In this document: positions 1 through 6,236 of the stretch, in pieces
Layout: each line of letters opens with the position of its first letter
Position numbering within the stretch: the stretch's first letter is position 1
Made by a program: the position numbers and the translations under genes
Assembly (NCBI GenBank): GCA_016929985.1
Contig: JAFGIH010000773.1
Location: 1 to 9,254, forward strand
Origin: Thermoleophilia bacterium
GTDB taxonomy: Bacteria > Actinomycetota > Thermoleophilia > RBG-16-64-13
Reading direction: 5' to 3'
Length of the DNA stretch: 9,254 bases
The notes under the pieces: model-generated
What the model was told of the DNA's origin: nothing
What the model saw: the letters and a program-made list of their open reading frames with translations, nothing else
Database searches by the model: none

Positions 1-43
1 AGTTGGAGTCCTGTGATTCGATGATTCTGGAGGTTCGAGTACC

Positions 44-1192
44 ATGAGCGACACGGGATCCGGCTACCTTGCGGTGATCAAGGTCGTAGGCGTCGGCGGT
101 GGCGGCACCAATGCTGTGAACCGCATGGTCGACGCCGGACTCAAGGGAGTCGAGTTCATCGCCGTCAACACCGATGCTCAGGCGCTGCTGATGTGCGACG
201 CCGACGTCAAACTGCACATCGGGGCGAAAGCCACCCGGGGCCTCGGCGCCGGCGCCAACCCCGAAGTCGGGCGCGAGGCGGCAGAAGAGAGCCGCGATGA
301 GATCCGTGAGGCTCTGAAGGGCGCCGACATGGTGTTCGTCACCGCCGGTAAGGGCGGCGGAACGGGCACCGGTGGGGCGCCCGTCATCGCGGAGCTGGCA
401 AGGGAGATCGGCGCACTCACCGTGGGCGTGGTGACCAAGCCGTTCACTTTCGAGGGCAGGAAGCGGGCCAGCCAGGCGGAATCTGGCATCGAGGCGCTGT
501 CTAAGAAGGTTGACACCCTCATCATCATCCCGAACGACAGGCTGCTGCAGGTCGTCGAGAAGCGGACGTCAATAATCGATGCGTTCAAGGTGGCCGACGA
601 CGTGTTACGCCAAGGCGTGCAGGGCATCACCGATCTCATCACCGTCCCGGGACTCATCAACCTCGACTTCGCCGACGTGCGGACCATCATGCACAACGCC
701 GGGTCGGCCCTGATGGGCATAGGCGTGGCGAGCGGCGAGAGCCGCGGTGTGGAGGCTGCCAAGTTGGCCATCACCTCGCCTCTGCTGGAATCTTCCATAG
801 AGGGAGCTACCGGGATCCTGCTCAACATAAGCGGCGGTCCCGACATGGGCCTGTTCGAGGTCAACGAGGCTGCGGAGGTCATCGCCAACGCCGCCGACAT
901 CGAGGCCAACGTGATCTTCGGGGCCGTCATAGACGAGTCGTTGGGCGACCAGCTGAGGGTCACGGTCATCGCGACGGGGTTCGATGAACTCCATCGTAGG
1001 AGGGCCGCTCTCGACAGGTCTATCGAGAAGTCCGTGGAGAGGCCCGCCGACGGCCAGATCGAAAGCCCGGCCGAGCAGGCGACCCCGCGACCCCCCGCCG
1101 AGCTGGAAGACATCCTTCCTGAGACGAACCACACCTTCGAGATGGACGAGGACATCCTCGACATCCCGCCGTTCCTGCGCGACAAGCGTTAG
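44..1192 (+). CDS. ftsZ: Cell division protein FtsZ
   Basis: Tubulin-like GTPase that polymerises at mid-cell into the Z-ring and recruits the divisome. The 382-residue product opens with the FtsZ N-terminus ([21 protein letters not shown], shown here as two parts: [14 protein letters not shown] at 8-21, then TNAVNRM). The GTP-binding tubulin signature GGGTGTGG is at about 104-111, IPNDRLL at 162-168, and the catalytic T7 loop NLDFAD at 206-211. A short variable linker (about 325-365) leads to the conserved C-terminal tail [13 protein letters not shown] (370-382), the docking site for SepF and other membrane anchors. Length is near the family norm and the gene is complete. The ATG at 44 is preceded by GGAGG at 30-34 with good spacing. 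One oddity is Lys103 just before the GGGTGTG loop, where Met or Glu is usual. The downstream sepF and divIVA fit an actinobacterial-type division cluster. Identification is certain. Confidence 0.99.
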   Translation: MSDTGSGYLAVIKVVGVGGGGTNAVNRMVDAGLKGVEFIAVNTDAQALLMCDADVKLHIGAKATRGLGAGANPEVGREAAEESRDEIREALKGADMVFVTAGKGGGTGTGGAPVIAELAREIGALTVGVVTKPFTFEGRKRASQAESGIEALSKKVDTLIIIPNDRLLQVVEKRTSIIDAFKVADDVLRQGVQGITDLITVPGLINLDFADVRTIMHNAGSALMGIGVASGESRGVEAAKLAITSPLLESSIEGATGILLNISGGPDMGLFEVNEAAEVIANAADIEANVIFGAVIDESLGDQLRVTVIATGFDELHRRRAALDRSIEKSVERPADGQIESPAEQATPRPPAELEDILPETNHTFEMDEDILDIPPFLRDKR

Positions 1193-1238
1193 AGCGGCCG
1201 TTCGTGTGACTGAGAGGGAGGATCGCGGCCAGGCGGCC

Positions 1239-2042
1239 ATGACCCTGGCCGAGCGTATCGACCCCGCGGCGCGCTCTCGCATGAGGGTGCGCGAGTTCGA
1301 CGGCGTCCCTGTGATCGAGGCCGCTCTGCCTGGACCCTTCCGCGCAGTGTTCACCACTCGCCTGGGGGGCGAGAGCGACGGGGGGTTCGCGTCGCTGAAC
1401 CTGTCGCCTTGGTCCGGGGACGATCCACTGGTCGTAGAGAGCAACCGGGCGCGGATGGAGCGCATCGCAGGCCGCCGGCTCGTGAGTCCGACCCAGGCCC
1501 ACGGCCTGCGGGTCGTCGGAGTGGCCGAGTACATCCAGGAGAAGCCGGACAGCCCTTGCGACGGCCTCACACTGCACCTGGAGATCGACAAGGGTCTGGC
1601 CGCTCTCTTGCTCTATGCGGACTGCGTGCCCCTGGTACTGTGCGGCGAGGTGGATATGGCCGTGGCACACGCGGGGTGGCGCGGGATCCTGGGGGGCATG
1701 GCCGAACAGGCTACGCGGGCCCTCATGGGCATGGCGGGCACGGCGGTGATCGGGCCCAGTATCGGTCCCTGCTGCTTCACCGTTGGCGAAGACGTGGCCT
1801 CGGCCTTCGCCGGGCGTTTCGGCCCCGAAGTGGTGATCCGTCCGCCGGCTGACGGGGGGCCGCCCCGCGTCGACCTGTGGGCGGCGACTGCCCGGGCACT
1901 CCGCGAGGCCGGCATCAGCCCCAGCCAGATAGTCAATCCCCGCATCTGCACGGCCTGCAACACCGACCTGTTCTACTCATACCGGGTAGAGGGCCCTGTG
2001 ACCGGCCGCCATGGCTGCCTGGGCTGGGTGGAGTCCCCGTGA
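1239..2042 (+). CDS. pgeF: PgeF/YfiH-family laccase-domain protein (peptidoglycan editing factor)
   Basis: Member of the YfiH/YlmD/PgeF family. Family members are reported to act as cytoplasmic purine nucleoside phosphorylase/adenosine deaminase enzymes and, in E. coli, to prevent mis-incorporation of serine into peptidoglycan precursors. From the ATG at 1239 the product is 267 residues. Metal-site motifs are present: QAHG (His88), YADCVP (Cys129) and HAGWRG (His144). They are followed by IGPSIGPCCF (171-180) and the C-terminal RICTAC..DLFYSYR block (236-249). The start is uncertain. GGGAGG at 1216-1221 lies 17 nt before this ATG, which is long. An in-frame GTG at 1206 and an ATG at 1281 are alternatives, although the family fold is complete from 1239. 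The 46-nt gap after ftsZ and the 4-nt overlap with yggS support one transcript. Which biochemical activity it has here cannot be read from sequence. Confidence 0.93.
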   Translation: MTLAERIDPAARSRMRVREFDGVPVIEAALPGPFRAVFTTRLGGESDGGFASLNLSPWSGDDPLVVESNRARMERIAGRRLVSPTQAHGLRVVGVAEYIQEKPDSPCDGLTLHLEIDKGLAALLLYADCVPLVLCGEVDMAVAHAGWRGILGGMAEQATRALMGMAGTAVIGPSIGPCCFTVGEDVASAFAGRFGPEVVIRPPADGGPPRVDLWAATARALREAGISPSQIVNPRICTACNTDLFYSYRVEGPVTGRHGCLGWVESP

Positions 2043-2734
2043 TCGTGGCGCCGGAACGGCTGCGCGCCAACCTGGACGAGGTCCAGAGGCGGATCGGCGA
2101 GGCCTGTGTTCGAGCCGGCCGGGACGCGGGCCCACGGCTGTTGGTCGCCTCCAAGTACCTGTCGAGTGACGAGATGGGGGTGCTGTGCGGGGCAGGAATC
2201 CGCCTCGTAGGGGAGAACAGGGCAGATGAGTTGGAGAAGAAGTGGCGAAAGTGGAACGACGTTTTCGAGTTCCACTTCATTGGGCATCTACAAAGCCGGA
2301 AGGCCCGGCAGGTTCTGCCATACGCCGGTCTGATCCACTCGGTGGAGTCGATATCTTTGGTGGAAGAGCTGGAAGGGAGGACAGAGTCGGAGGTGAAGGT
2401 GCTCTTGGAGGTCAACGTGGCTGGGGAAGAAACCAAGTATGGTATCCTCCCGGAGGCTGCGGAGGCTTTCCTGGAGCGGGCTGCGGCCTATCGGAGGGTC
2501 ATGTTTGTGGGACTGATGACCATGGCGCCTCTGGTGGATGATCCGGAGATGGCGAGGCCTTGTTTCCGGGGTCTGCGGGAGCTCCGAGACCGTCTGGCTA
2601 GAACGTTCACCGGCCGCTACGAACTCACCGAACTGTCAATGGGGATGAGCAACGACTATGAGGTGGCCGTAGAAGAAGGCGCGACGATCGTGCGACTGGG
2701 GAGCGCGCTATTCTCGAGCGGACAAGGAGGATAG
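2039..2734 (+). CDS. yggS: YggS-family pyridoxal-phosphate homeostasis protein (PLPBP)
   Basis: Single-domain PLP-binding TIM-barrel protein of the YggS/YlmE/PROSC family, which has no known enzymatic turnover and keeps PLP and amino/keto-acid pools balanced in the cytoplasm. The 231-residue product has the PLP-Schiff-base lysine in LVASKY (Lys39), GENRADE (58-64), FHFIGHLQSRK (78-88), and the phosphate-binding C-terminal block SMGMSNDYEVA (200-210) followed by EEGATIVRLG. The chosen GTG at 2039 overlaps the pgeF stop in a GTGA arrangement and has GGTGGAG at 2027-2033, five nucleotides upstream. The same frame is open further upstream inside pgeF, but that part has no family similarity. The length is typical. 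The next gene, sepF, starts one nucleotide after the stop. Confidence 0.96.
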   Translation: MIVAPERLRANLDEVQRRIGEACVRAGRDAGPRLLVASKYLSSDEMGVLCGAGIRLVGENRADELEKKWRKWNDVFEFHFIGHLQSRKARQVLPYAGLIHSVESISLVEELEGRTESEVKVLLEVNVAGEETKYGILPEAAEAFLERAAAYRRVMFVGLMTMAPLVDDPEMARPCFRGLRELRDRLARTFTGRYELTELSMGMSNDYEVAVEEGATIVRLGSALFSSGQGG

Positions 2735-2735
2735 T

Positions 2736-3302
2736 ATGGCTGGCGGTATGTGGCACAAGACACTCGTATACTTCGGCCTCGCCGATGAAGACGACGAGGA
2801 GTACGACGACGAGACCCTGAGCGTCCGCCCGGACATCGAACCTACGTACAGGGAGCGGGATCGGCCGAGCGTGAAGAAAGTCGACCGTAACAACCGTAGA
2901 CGGCAGTCGAGCGATTTCGACGACATCTACTCCGACGACACCTACCGCGCCCCGCGCTCAGCCTCGGGTTCCCAGCGGGGCGGCGCTACGGTCAGGCCAC
3001 TTCCTACTCTGGTGGAGCAACCCCAAGTGCGCGTACATCTCGTCATGCCGAAAAACTTCAATGACGCCCAGGTGATCGCCGACAAGTTCAAGGGCGACAT
3101 CCCCGTGATCATCAATCTCCAGGCCAGCGAGACCGAGCTTGCCAAGCGGCTCATCGACTTCGCCAGCGGACTCACGTACGCGCTGGACGGAGGCATGCAG
3201 CGGGTGGCCGACAAGGTCTTCCTGCTCACCCCGAAGAACGTCGAGGTGTCGGCGGAAGAACGGCAGCGCATGCTGGAGAAGGGCTTTTTCAATCAGTTCT
3301 GA
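2736..3302 (+). CDS. sepF: Cell division protein SepF
   Basis: Membrane anchor and bundler of FtsZ, and the main FtsZ tether in lineages that lack FtsA/ZipA. The 188-residue product has three parts. An N-terminal amphipathic membrane-targeting segment (1-14, MAGGMWHKTLVYFG) comes first. Next is a charged, disordered linker: acidic at 17-27, basic at 41-57, and Ser/Gly/Arg-rich at 72-86. The SepF (DUF552) core follows from about 94 to 172, with INLQ at 126-129, the GLTYALDGGMQRVADKVFLL region (145-164), and a closing FFNQF. The ATG at 2736 has a strong AAGGAGG at 2724-2730 with 5-nt spacing, located inside the end of yggS. This suggests translational coupling with high expression. Its partner FtsZ is encoded four genes upstream in the same direction and carries the matching IPPFL tail. 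Identification is secure. Confidence 0.97.
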   Translation: MAGGMWHKTLVYFGLADEDDEEYDDETLSVRPDIEPTYRERDRPSVKKVDRNNRRRQSSDFDDIYSDDTYRAPRSASGSQRGGATVRPLPTLVEQPQVRVHLVMPKNFNDAQVIADKFKGDIPVIINLQASETELAKRLIDFASGLTYALDGGMQRVADKVFLLTPKNVEVSAEERQRMLEKGFFNQF

Positions 3303-3332
3303 TGGCTTGAGGTCCTGCGTAGAGGTGGTCAC

Positions 3333-4067
3333 ATGAGCGGGGCGGTCGGCATCATAGGCCGGGGACGGATCGCCTCCGCACTCATCGGTGGGCGCGAACG
3401 CCATCCTGATCTCGGATCCGACCTATTCCTCGAGCACGCGCTTGGCGACATGGCGGGCCGCGCCGGCATCGTTGTCGTGGACGTGCGGCCTCCAGAACTC
3501 CAAAGCGCGGTTGATCGTCTCCGACCTTTGCTCGGGGCTGGTCTCACCGTCGTGTCGGCGGTGGCCGGTGTCGGTCTGCTGCAACTGCGCGAAGCGGTGG
3601 GTCCTGGGCCGTCGCTCTTCCGGGCCGTGGCCACTCAAGACACCGGTACGGCCCTTGGAGTCGTCGTGCTCTGCGCGGAGCCCGGCTCTGGGGCTGCCCT
3701 CTCCGCCGAGGTGGCCGGGGTCTTGGAATGCGCCGGACCGGTGGAGCTGGTTCCGGAAGACATGCTCGATGCCGCCGTGGCCGTCGCGGGCTCGTCGATG
3801 GGGTTCCTGGCGCTGGCCATGGAGGGCATCGAAGACGGGGCCGTGGAGGCCGGCCTGGCGCAGGATACCGCCCGGGCCTTCGTCCGCCAGACGGCTCTGA
3901 CTACTGCTCACCTGCTTCGAGACCACCCCGGCTCGCCGGCGGATCTCAAAGACCAGGTGGCGTCGCCCGGCGGGACGACTATCGCGGGTCTCGCTGCGCT
4001 GGAAGAGCGAGGGGTGCGCGGCGCCTACATCCGCGCCCTGTTGCGGGCCGGCGGGAGGGAGCTCTGA
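3333..4067 (+). CDS. proC: Divergent pyrroline-5-carboxylate reductase-like protein (ProC family)
   Basis: ProC enzymes reduce pyrroline-5-carboxylate to proline using NAD(P)H. The 244-residue product begins with a Rossmann fingerprint (GIIGRGRIASALIGG, 6-20) and has VVVDVRPPEL (47-56), matching the family's A-VKPQ strand, then LTVVSAVAGV (71-80). It ends with the hallmark dimer-domain block KDQVASPGGTTIAGL (206-220) and LEERGVRGA (223-231), which retains the Thr of SPGGxT. It is odd in other places. The MPNTP motif is replaced by VATQDTG (99-105) and SGSGPAY by AGSSMGF (152-158). The product is also about 20-30 residues short, with the deficit between residues 20 and 40. Those changes make normal catalysis doubtful. 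It may be a ProC paralogue with another substrate or a non-catalytic role. The ATG follows AGAGGTGG (3321-3328), and the gap from sepF is 30 nt. Family assignment is firm; function is not. Confidence 0.82.
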   Translation: MSGAVGIIGRGRIASALIGGRERHPDLGSDLFLEHALGDMAGRAGIVVVDVRPPELQSAVDRLRPLLGAGLTVVSAVAGVGLLQLREAVGPGPSLFRAVATQDTGTALGVVVLCAEPGSGAALSAEVAGVLECAGPVELVPEDMLDAAVAVAGSSMGFLALAMEGIEDGAVEAGLAQDTARAFVRQTALTTAHLLRDHPGSPADLKDQVASPGGTTIAGLAALEERGVRGAYIRALLRAGGREL

Positions 4068-4151
4068 CCCTCTGACGGCAGCCGGGCAACAGTGGTTGAA
4101 TGGTGTGCAGCGACAGTGATGAGAACACGTGGGAGCGGGCCAACCCGAACG

Positions 4152-4158
4152 AAGGGAG
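4152..4158 (+). promoter_or_regulatory. Ribosome binding site deciding the divIVA start
   Basis: The purine run AAGGGAG ends six nucleotides before the GTG at 4165. It favours that codon over the upstream in-frame GTG at 4129, which has no comparable site. The peptide beginning at 4165 starts exactly where DivIVA proteins usually start (x-K-I-T-P-L-D-I). Confidence 0.7.
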
Positions 4159-4164
4159 AGAGAA

Positions 4165-5262
4165 GTGAAGATCACCCCTCTCGATATCCGGCGTAAGGAA
4201 TTCAAGCGTTCCATGCGCGGCTACTCCGACGAGGAGGTCGACATCTTCCTCGACGAAGTGGCCGACGAGTTCGAACGTCTGTTCCAGGAGAACATGGAAC
4301 TGCAGGATAGGGCGCACCGGCTCGACGAGCAGATCGCCGGGCACATGCAGCTGAAGGACGCGCTCGAAAAGACCCTCATCTCGGCCCAGTTACAGGCCGA
4401 AGAGCTGCGGAGCAACGCGCACAAGGAGAGCGAGCTCATCCTGCGCGACGCGGAGTTGAAGGCCAGGGGCATAGTGAGCTCCTCTTACAGCGAGACACAG
4501 AAGACTCAACAGGCTCTCGTACAGCTGAAGCTGCTCGAAGAGGATTTCCGCTTCAAGTTCCGTTCGTTGCTGGAGGGGTACCTGAGGCTGCTCAAAGAGG
4601 CGCCGATCACCGTGGTCGCGGCCGACGGCGCAGCCGTGACGGCCGAAGGCCCGGTCAGCACGGCTGAGGCTCCGCCCTTGGCGACGGAAGAGGCCGCGCC
4701 CCTGACGGCTATGGCCGCCGCTGCGCCGGCCGCGACGTCGCCAGCGGCTCCCGCGCCGCCGGCTACTGCGCCGGCTGCTCCACCAGCGGCTGAACCCGCG
4801 ACGGCCGCCCCCGATTCGTTCCCCACAATGGTGAAGCCGCCGGCTGCGGCCCCGCAGTCCCAGGCTCCCGCGCCGCCGGCTACTGCGCCCGCGCCGCCGG
4901 CTGCAATGCCTGAGCCGCCCGCCTCCGCTCCGTCGACGCCCTCTGAGGCGGCCGAACCGCCTGCGTTCAGACCCGTTCCTCCTCCGCCTCCCGAGCCATC
5001 GTCGGCCGTCACGGCCGCTCCGCCGTACGCCGCGGCGCGTCCGGAGGCCTTCGAGGAGCGCTGGCCCACCGGGCGGCTGGATGAGGAGACTCCCACGGAG
5101 GAGAGCCCCACAGAGGAGTCAGACACGGTGGTGGCGGACCTCGCCAACGATGACGAGCCGGTGCGGGGCTTCTTCTTCGGCCGGCGCATGGATGATATGG
5201 ATGACACGTTCCCGGGTGATGAAGGCATCAAGAAAGACAAGCCCCGCGACTTCGAATGGTGA
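4165..5262 (+). CDS. divIVA: DivIVA/Wag31-type polar growth and septum-site protein with long Pro/Ala-rich tail
   Basis: Coiled-coil scaffold that binds curved membrane at poles and septa and, in Actinomycetota, directs wall synthesis. From the GTG at 4165 the product is 365 residues. The N-terminal lipid-binding domain reads KITPLDIRRKEF (2-13), then MRGYSDEEVDIFLDEV (17-32). Heptad-rich coiled coil runs to about residue 145, including a second segment LKLLEEDFRFKFRSLLEGYL (121-140). A low-complexity Ala/Pro tail follows (about 150-290), then an acidic Thr/Glu-rich stretch (305-333) and a C-terminus with RGFFFGRR (334-341) and a charged end. This start matches the family N-terminus and has GGGAG at 4154-4158, six nucleotides upstream. 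The frame is open to a GTG at 4129, but the extra 12 residues do not fit the family. The protein is much longer than Firmicute DivIVA, and all the excess is in the tail. Confidence 0.95.
   Translation: MKITPLDIRRKEFKRSMRGYSDEEVDIFLDEVADEFERLFQENMELQDRAHRLDEQIAGHMQLKDALEKTLISAQLQAEELRSNAHKESELILRDAELKARGIVSSSYSETQKTQQALVQLKLLEEDFRFKFRSLLEGYLRLLKEAPITVVAADGAAVTAEGPVSTAEAPPLATEEAAPLTAMAAAAPAATSPAAPAPPATAPAAPPAAEPATAAPDSFPTMVKPPAAAPQSQAPAPPATAPAPPAAMPEPPASAPSTPSEAAEPPAFRPVPPPPPEPSSAVTAAPPYAAARPEAFEERWPTGRLDEETPTEESPTEESDTVVADLANDDEPVRGFFFGRRMDDMDDTFPGDEGIKKDKPRDFEW
4746..4889 (+). repeat. 27-nt exact direct repeat inside the divIVA tail
   Basis: The 27 bases at 4746-4772 recur exactly at 4863-4889. 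The offset is 117 nt (39 codons), so both copies are in the same reading frame and encode the same Ala-Pro-Ala-Pro-Pro-Ala-Thr-Ala-Pro stretch. Further partial copies of GCGCCGCCGGCT surround them (for example around 4890-4901). The pattern fits expansion of a low-complexity linker by slippage or unequal recombination, not a mobile or regulatory repeat. Confidence 0.85.
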
Positions 5263-5308
5263 AAGTCGCCTGAGCTGCGATACGCCTGCGGGCGGACCGG
5301 CCATAAGC

Positions 5309-5602
5309 GTGGGTGCTCGTGGGCTGCTGGTGGGTGTGCGGGTGAGCCCCTCGGCTCCGCGAACGGCGCTGCGGGGTCTCTACGGCGATCGCCTCAAGGT
5401 CGCGGTGAACGCACCGCCCGAGGACAACCGGGCGAACAACGAGCTGATCGAGGCCCTGGCCGGATGGCTGGGGCTCCGCCGGGATGATATCCACATCGAG
5501 ACCGGCCACGGAAGCCGGGATAAGGTGGTAGCCTTCGCGGGCATGAGTGAGGCGCGACTGCGTGAAAAGCTGGCCGGACTGCTGAACGCGGACCGGACGT
5601 AG
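5309..5602 (+). CDS. yggU: YggU family (DUF167) small protein
   Basis: Small single-domain protein of the DUF167/YggU family, whose function is unknown. From the GTG at 5309 the product is 97 residues. It shows the family pattern GVRVSPSAPRTALRG (9-23), DRLKVAVNAPPEDNRANNEL (25-44), a central LGLRRDDIHIETGHGSRDK (52-70) and a C-terminal helix ending LAGLLNADRT. The frame is open upstream into divIVA, but that part encodes a shadow of the divIVA C-terminus. The start is a judgement: GTG 5309 gives a family-sized protein but has only a weak GGGCGGA upstream. An ATG at 5219 within divIVA would add 30 residues. The gene sits 46 nt after divIVA, so it is probably read from the same transcript. Confidence 0.88.
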   Translation: MGARGLLVGVRVSPSAPRTALRGLYGDRLKVAVNAPPEDNRANNELIEALAGWLGLRRDDIHIETGHGSRDKVVAFAGMSEARLREKLAGLLNADRT

Positions 5603-5684
5603 TATGGGAGTAGGTTGTTGGACTGCGAGGCCTTCGGCCACCCTGTGCGTCGAGTGCAAGCGCCACCGCGAGCGCGACCATTGA
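5603..5684 (+). pseudogene. Remnant of a DksA/TraR-type C4 zinc-finger gene
   Basis: The 98 nt between yggU and lspA are not empty. In one frame, read from an ATG at 5604, they encode MGVGCWTARPSATLCVECKR followed by HRERDH and a stop at 5682-5684, 26 residues in all. The part ARPSATLCVECKR closely matches the second half of the DksA/TraR zinc finger (R-L-x-A-x-P-x-A-x-x-C-x-x-C), including its second Cys pair (Cys15 and Cys18). In the +2-shifted frame the preceding bases read YGSRLLD, resembling the finger's YG and RL-x-A pieces. A 1-nt shift plus loss of the first Cys pair would explain the layout. The N-terminal coiled coil is absent, because yggU coding ends at 5602. A dksA/traR gene just before lspA is a common arrangement, which supports a decayed gene. 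A functional 26-residue Cys/His peptide (Cys5, 15, 18; His21, 26) is the alternative. Confidence 0.55.
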
Positions 5685-5700
5685 CCTTGGTTTTCGGCCG

Positions 5701-6219
5701 ATGATGTCAATGCGCCGGGTCTTCCCGCTGGACCGCCGACTTGTTCTCAAGTGGGCGCTGCTGGTGGTGGTGGCGGGCATCGCCGTCGCTCTCGACCTGT
5801 GGACCAAGCATCTGGCCGAAGAACGTCTGGTGCTCGGTGAGCTTCACAAGGTGTTCTCATTCTTCTACTTGGAGCGCACGGTCAACGACGGCGCCGCCTT
5901 CGGGCTCATGGGTGGCAACCGCACGCTCATCATCGTCGCCAACGTCGTCGCCATGCTCATAGTGCTGGCGTACGTGTTCATGGAGCGCCGCCCGGTGCTG
6001 GCCGGGATAGCCGGTGGCATGGTCATCGGCGGGAGCCTCGGCAACAACGTCCAGCGGTTGAGCGGCGAGGGGCTGGTCACCGACTTCCTGAAGTTTCCGC
6101 ACTGGCCCAACTTCAACCTGGCCGACGTCTTCATCGACGCGGGCATTGCGGTGATAGTGCTGGGGCTGTTGGTGGAGGTGGTACGGGCCTGGAGGGCCCG
6201 GCGCCAGGACGCGACCTAG
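5701..6219 (+). CDS. lspA: Lipoprotein signal peptidase (prolipoprotein signal peptidase II)
   Basis: Inner-membrane aspartyl peptidase that cleaves signal peptides from diacylglyceryl-modified prolipoproteins. The 172-residue product has four hydrophobic segments, at about 15-31, 73-93, 97-113 and 143-163. Conserved boxes are DLWTK (Asp32, Lys36), VNDGAAFG (61-68), GGSLGNNVQRL (110-120) and VTDFLKFP..FNLAD, which carries the catalytic Asp128 and Asp142. Length is typical. One deviation is GNNVQRL, where GNLxDRL is usual, so the residue before Arg119 is Gln instead of Asp; both catalytic Asp are intact. The start is uncertain. ATGs lie at 5701, 5704 and 5710, and none has a recognisable Shine-Dalgarno in the preceding CTTGGTTTTCGGCCG. 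It is followed by rluD with a 17-nt gap, the usual lspA-rluD pairing. Confidence 0.95.
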   Translation: MMSMRRVFPLDRRLVLKWALLVVVAGIAVALDLWTKHLAEERLVLGELHKVFSFFYLERTVNDGAAFGLMGGNRTLIIVANVVAMLIVLAYVFMERRPVLAGIAGGMVIGGSLGNNVQRLSGEGLVTDFLKFPHWPNFNLADVFIDAGIAVIVLGLLVEVVRAWRARRQDAT

Positions 6220-6236
6220 CCGTGGGAGCATTGCCG

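Noticed and set aside
1..43. End of an upstream gene (ftsQ or similar)
   Set aside because: Only 43 nt are visible; stop codons occur but no coding can be recognised, so nothing beyond the ftsZ ribosome binding site is supported.
178..1185. Long antisense open frame across ftsZ
   Set aside because: Its product is Ser/Met/Arg-rich with no recognisable domain. It mirrors a GC-rich coding strand, and ftsZ is unambiguous.
4506..5240. Antisense open frame encoding a Gly/Ala-rich protein across divIVA
   Set aside because: It is the reverse complement of the Ala/Pro repeat tail; Gly/Ala richness follows from GGC/GCC codons. No start signal or domain.
5081..5308. N-terminal extension of YggU into divIVA
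   Set aside because: This stretch reads as Arg/Ser-rich out-of-frame divIVA sequence, and YggU proteins are about 100 residues.
5629..5639. GGCC-TTC-GGCC hairpin as a terminator before lspA
   Set aside because: The stem is only 4 bp with a 3-nt loop and no T-run; it falls inside the ARPSATLC coding remnant.
5681..5711. TTGACC as a -35 box for lspA
   Set aside because: A 17-nt spacer would put the -10 inside the lspA start codons, with no TAnnnT-like sequence there; the TTGA also contains the stop of the zinc-finger remnant.
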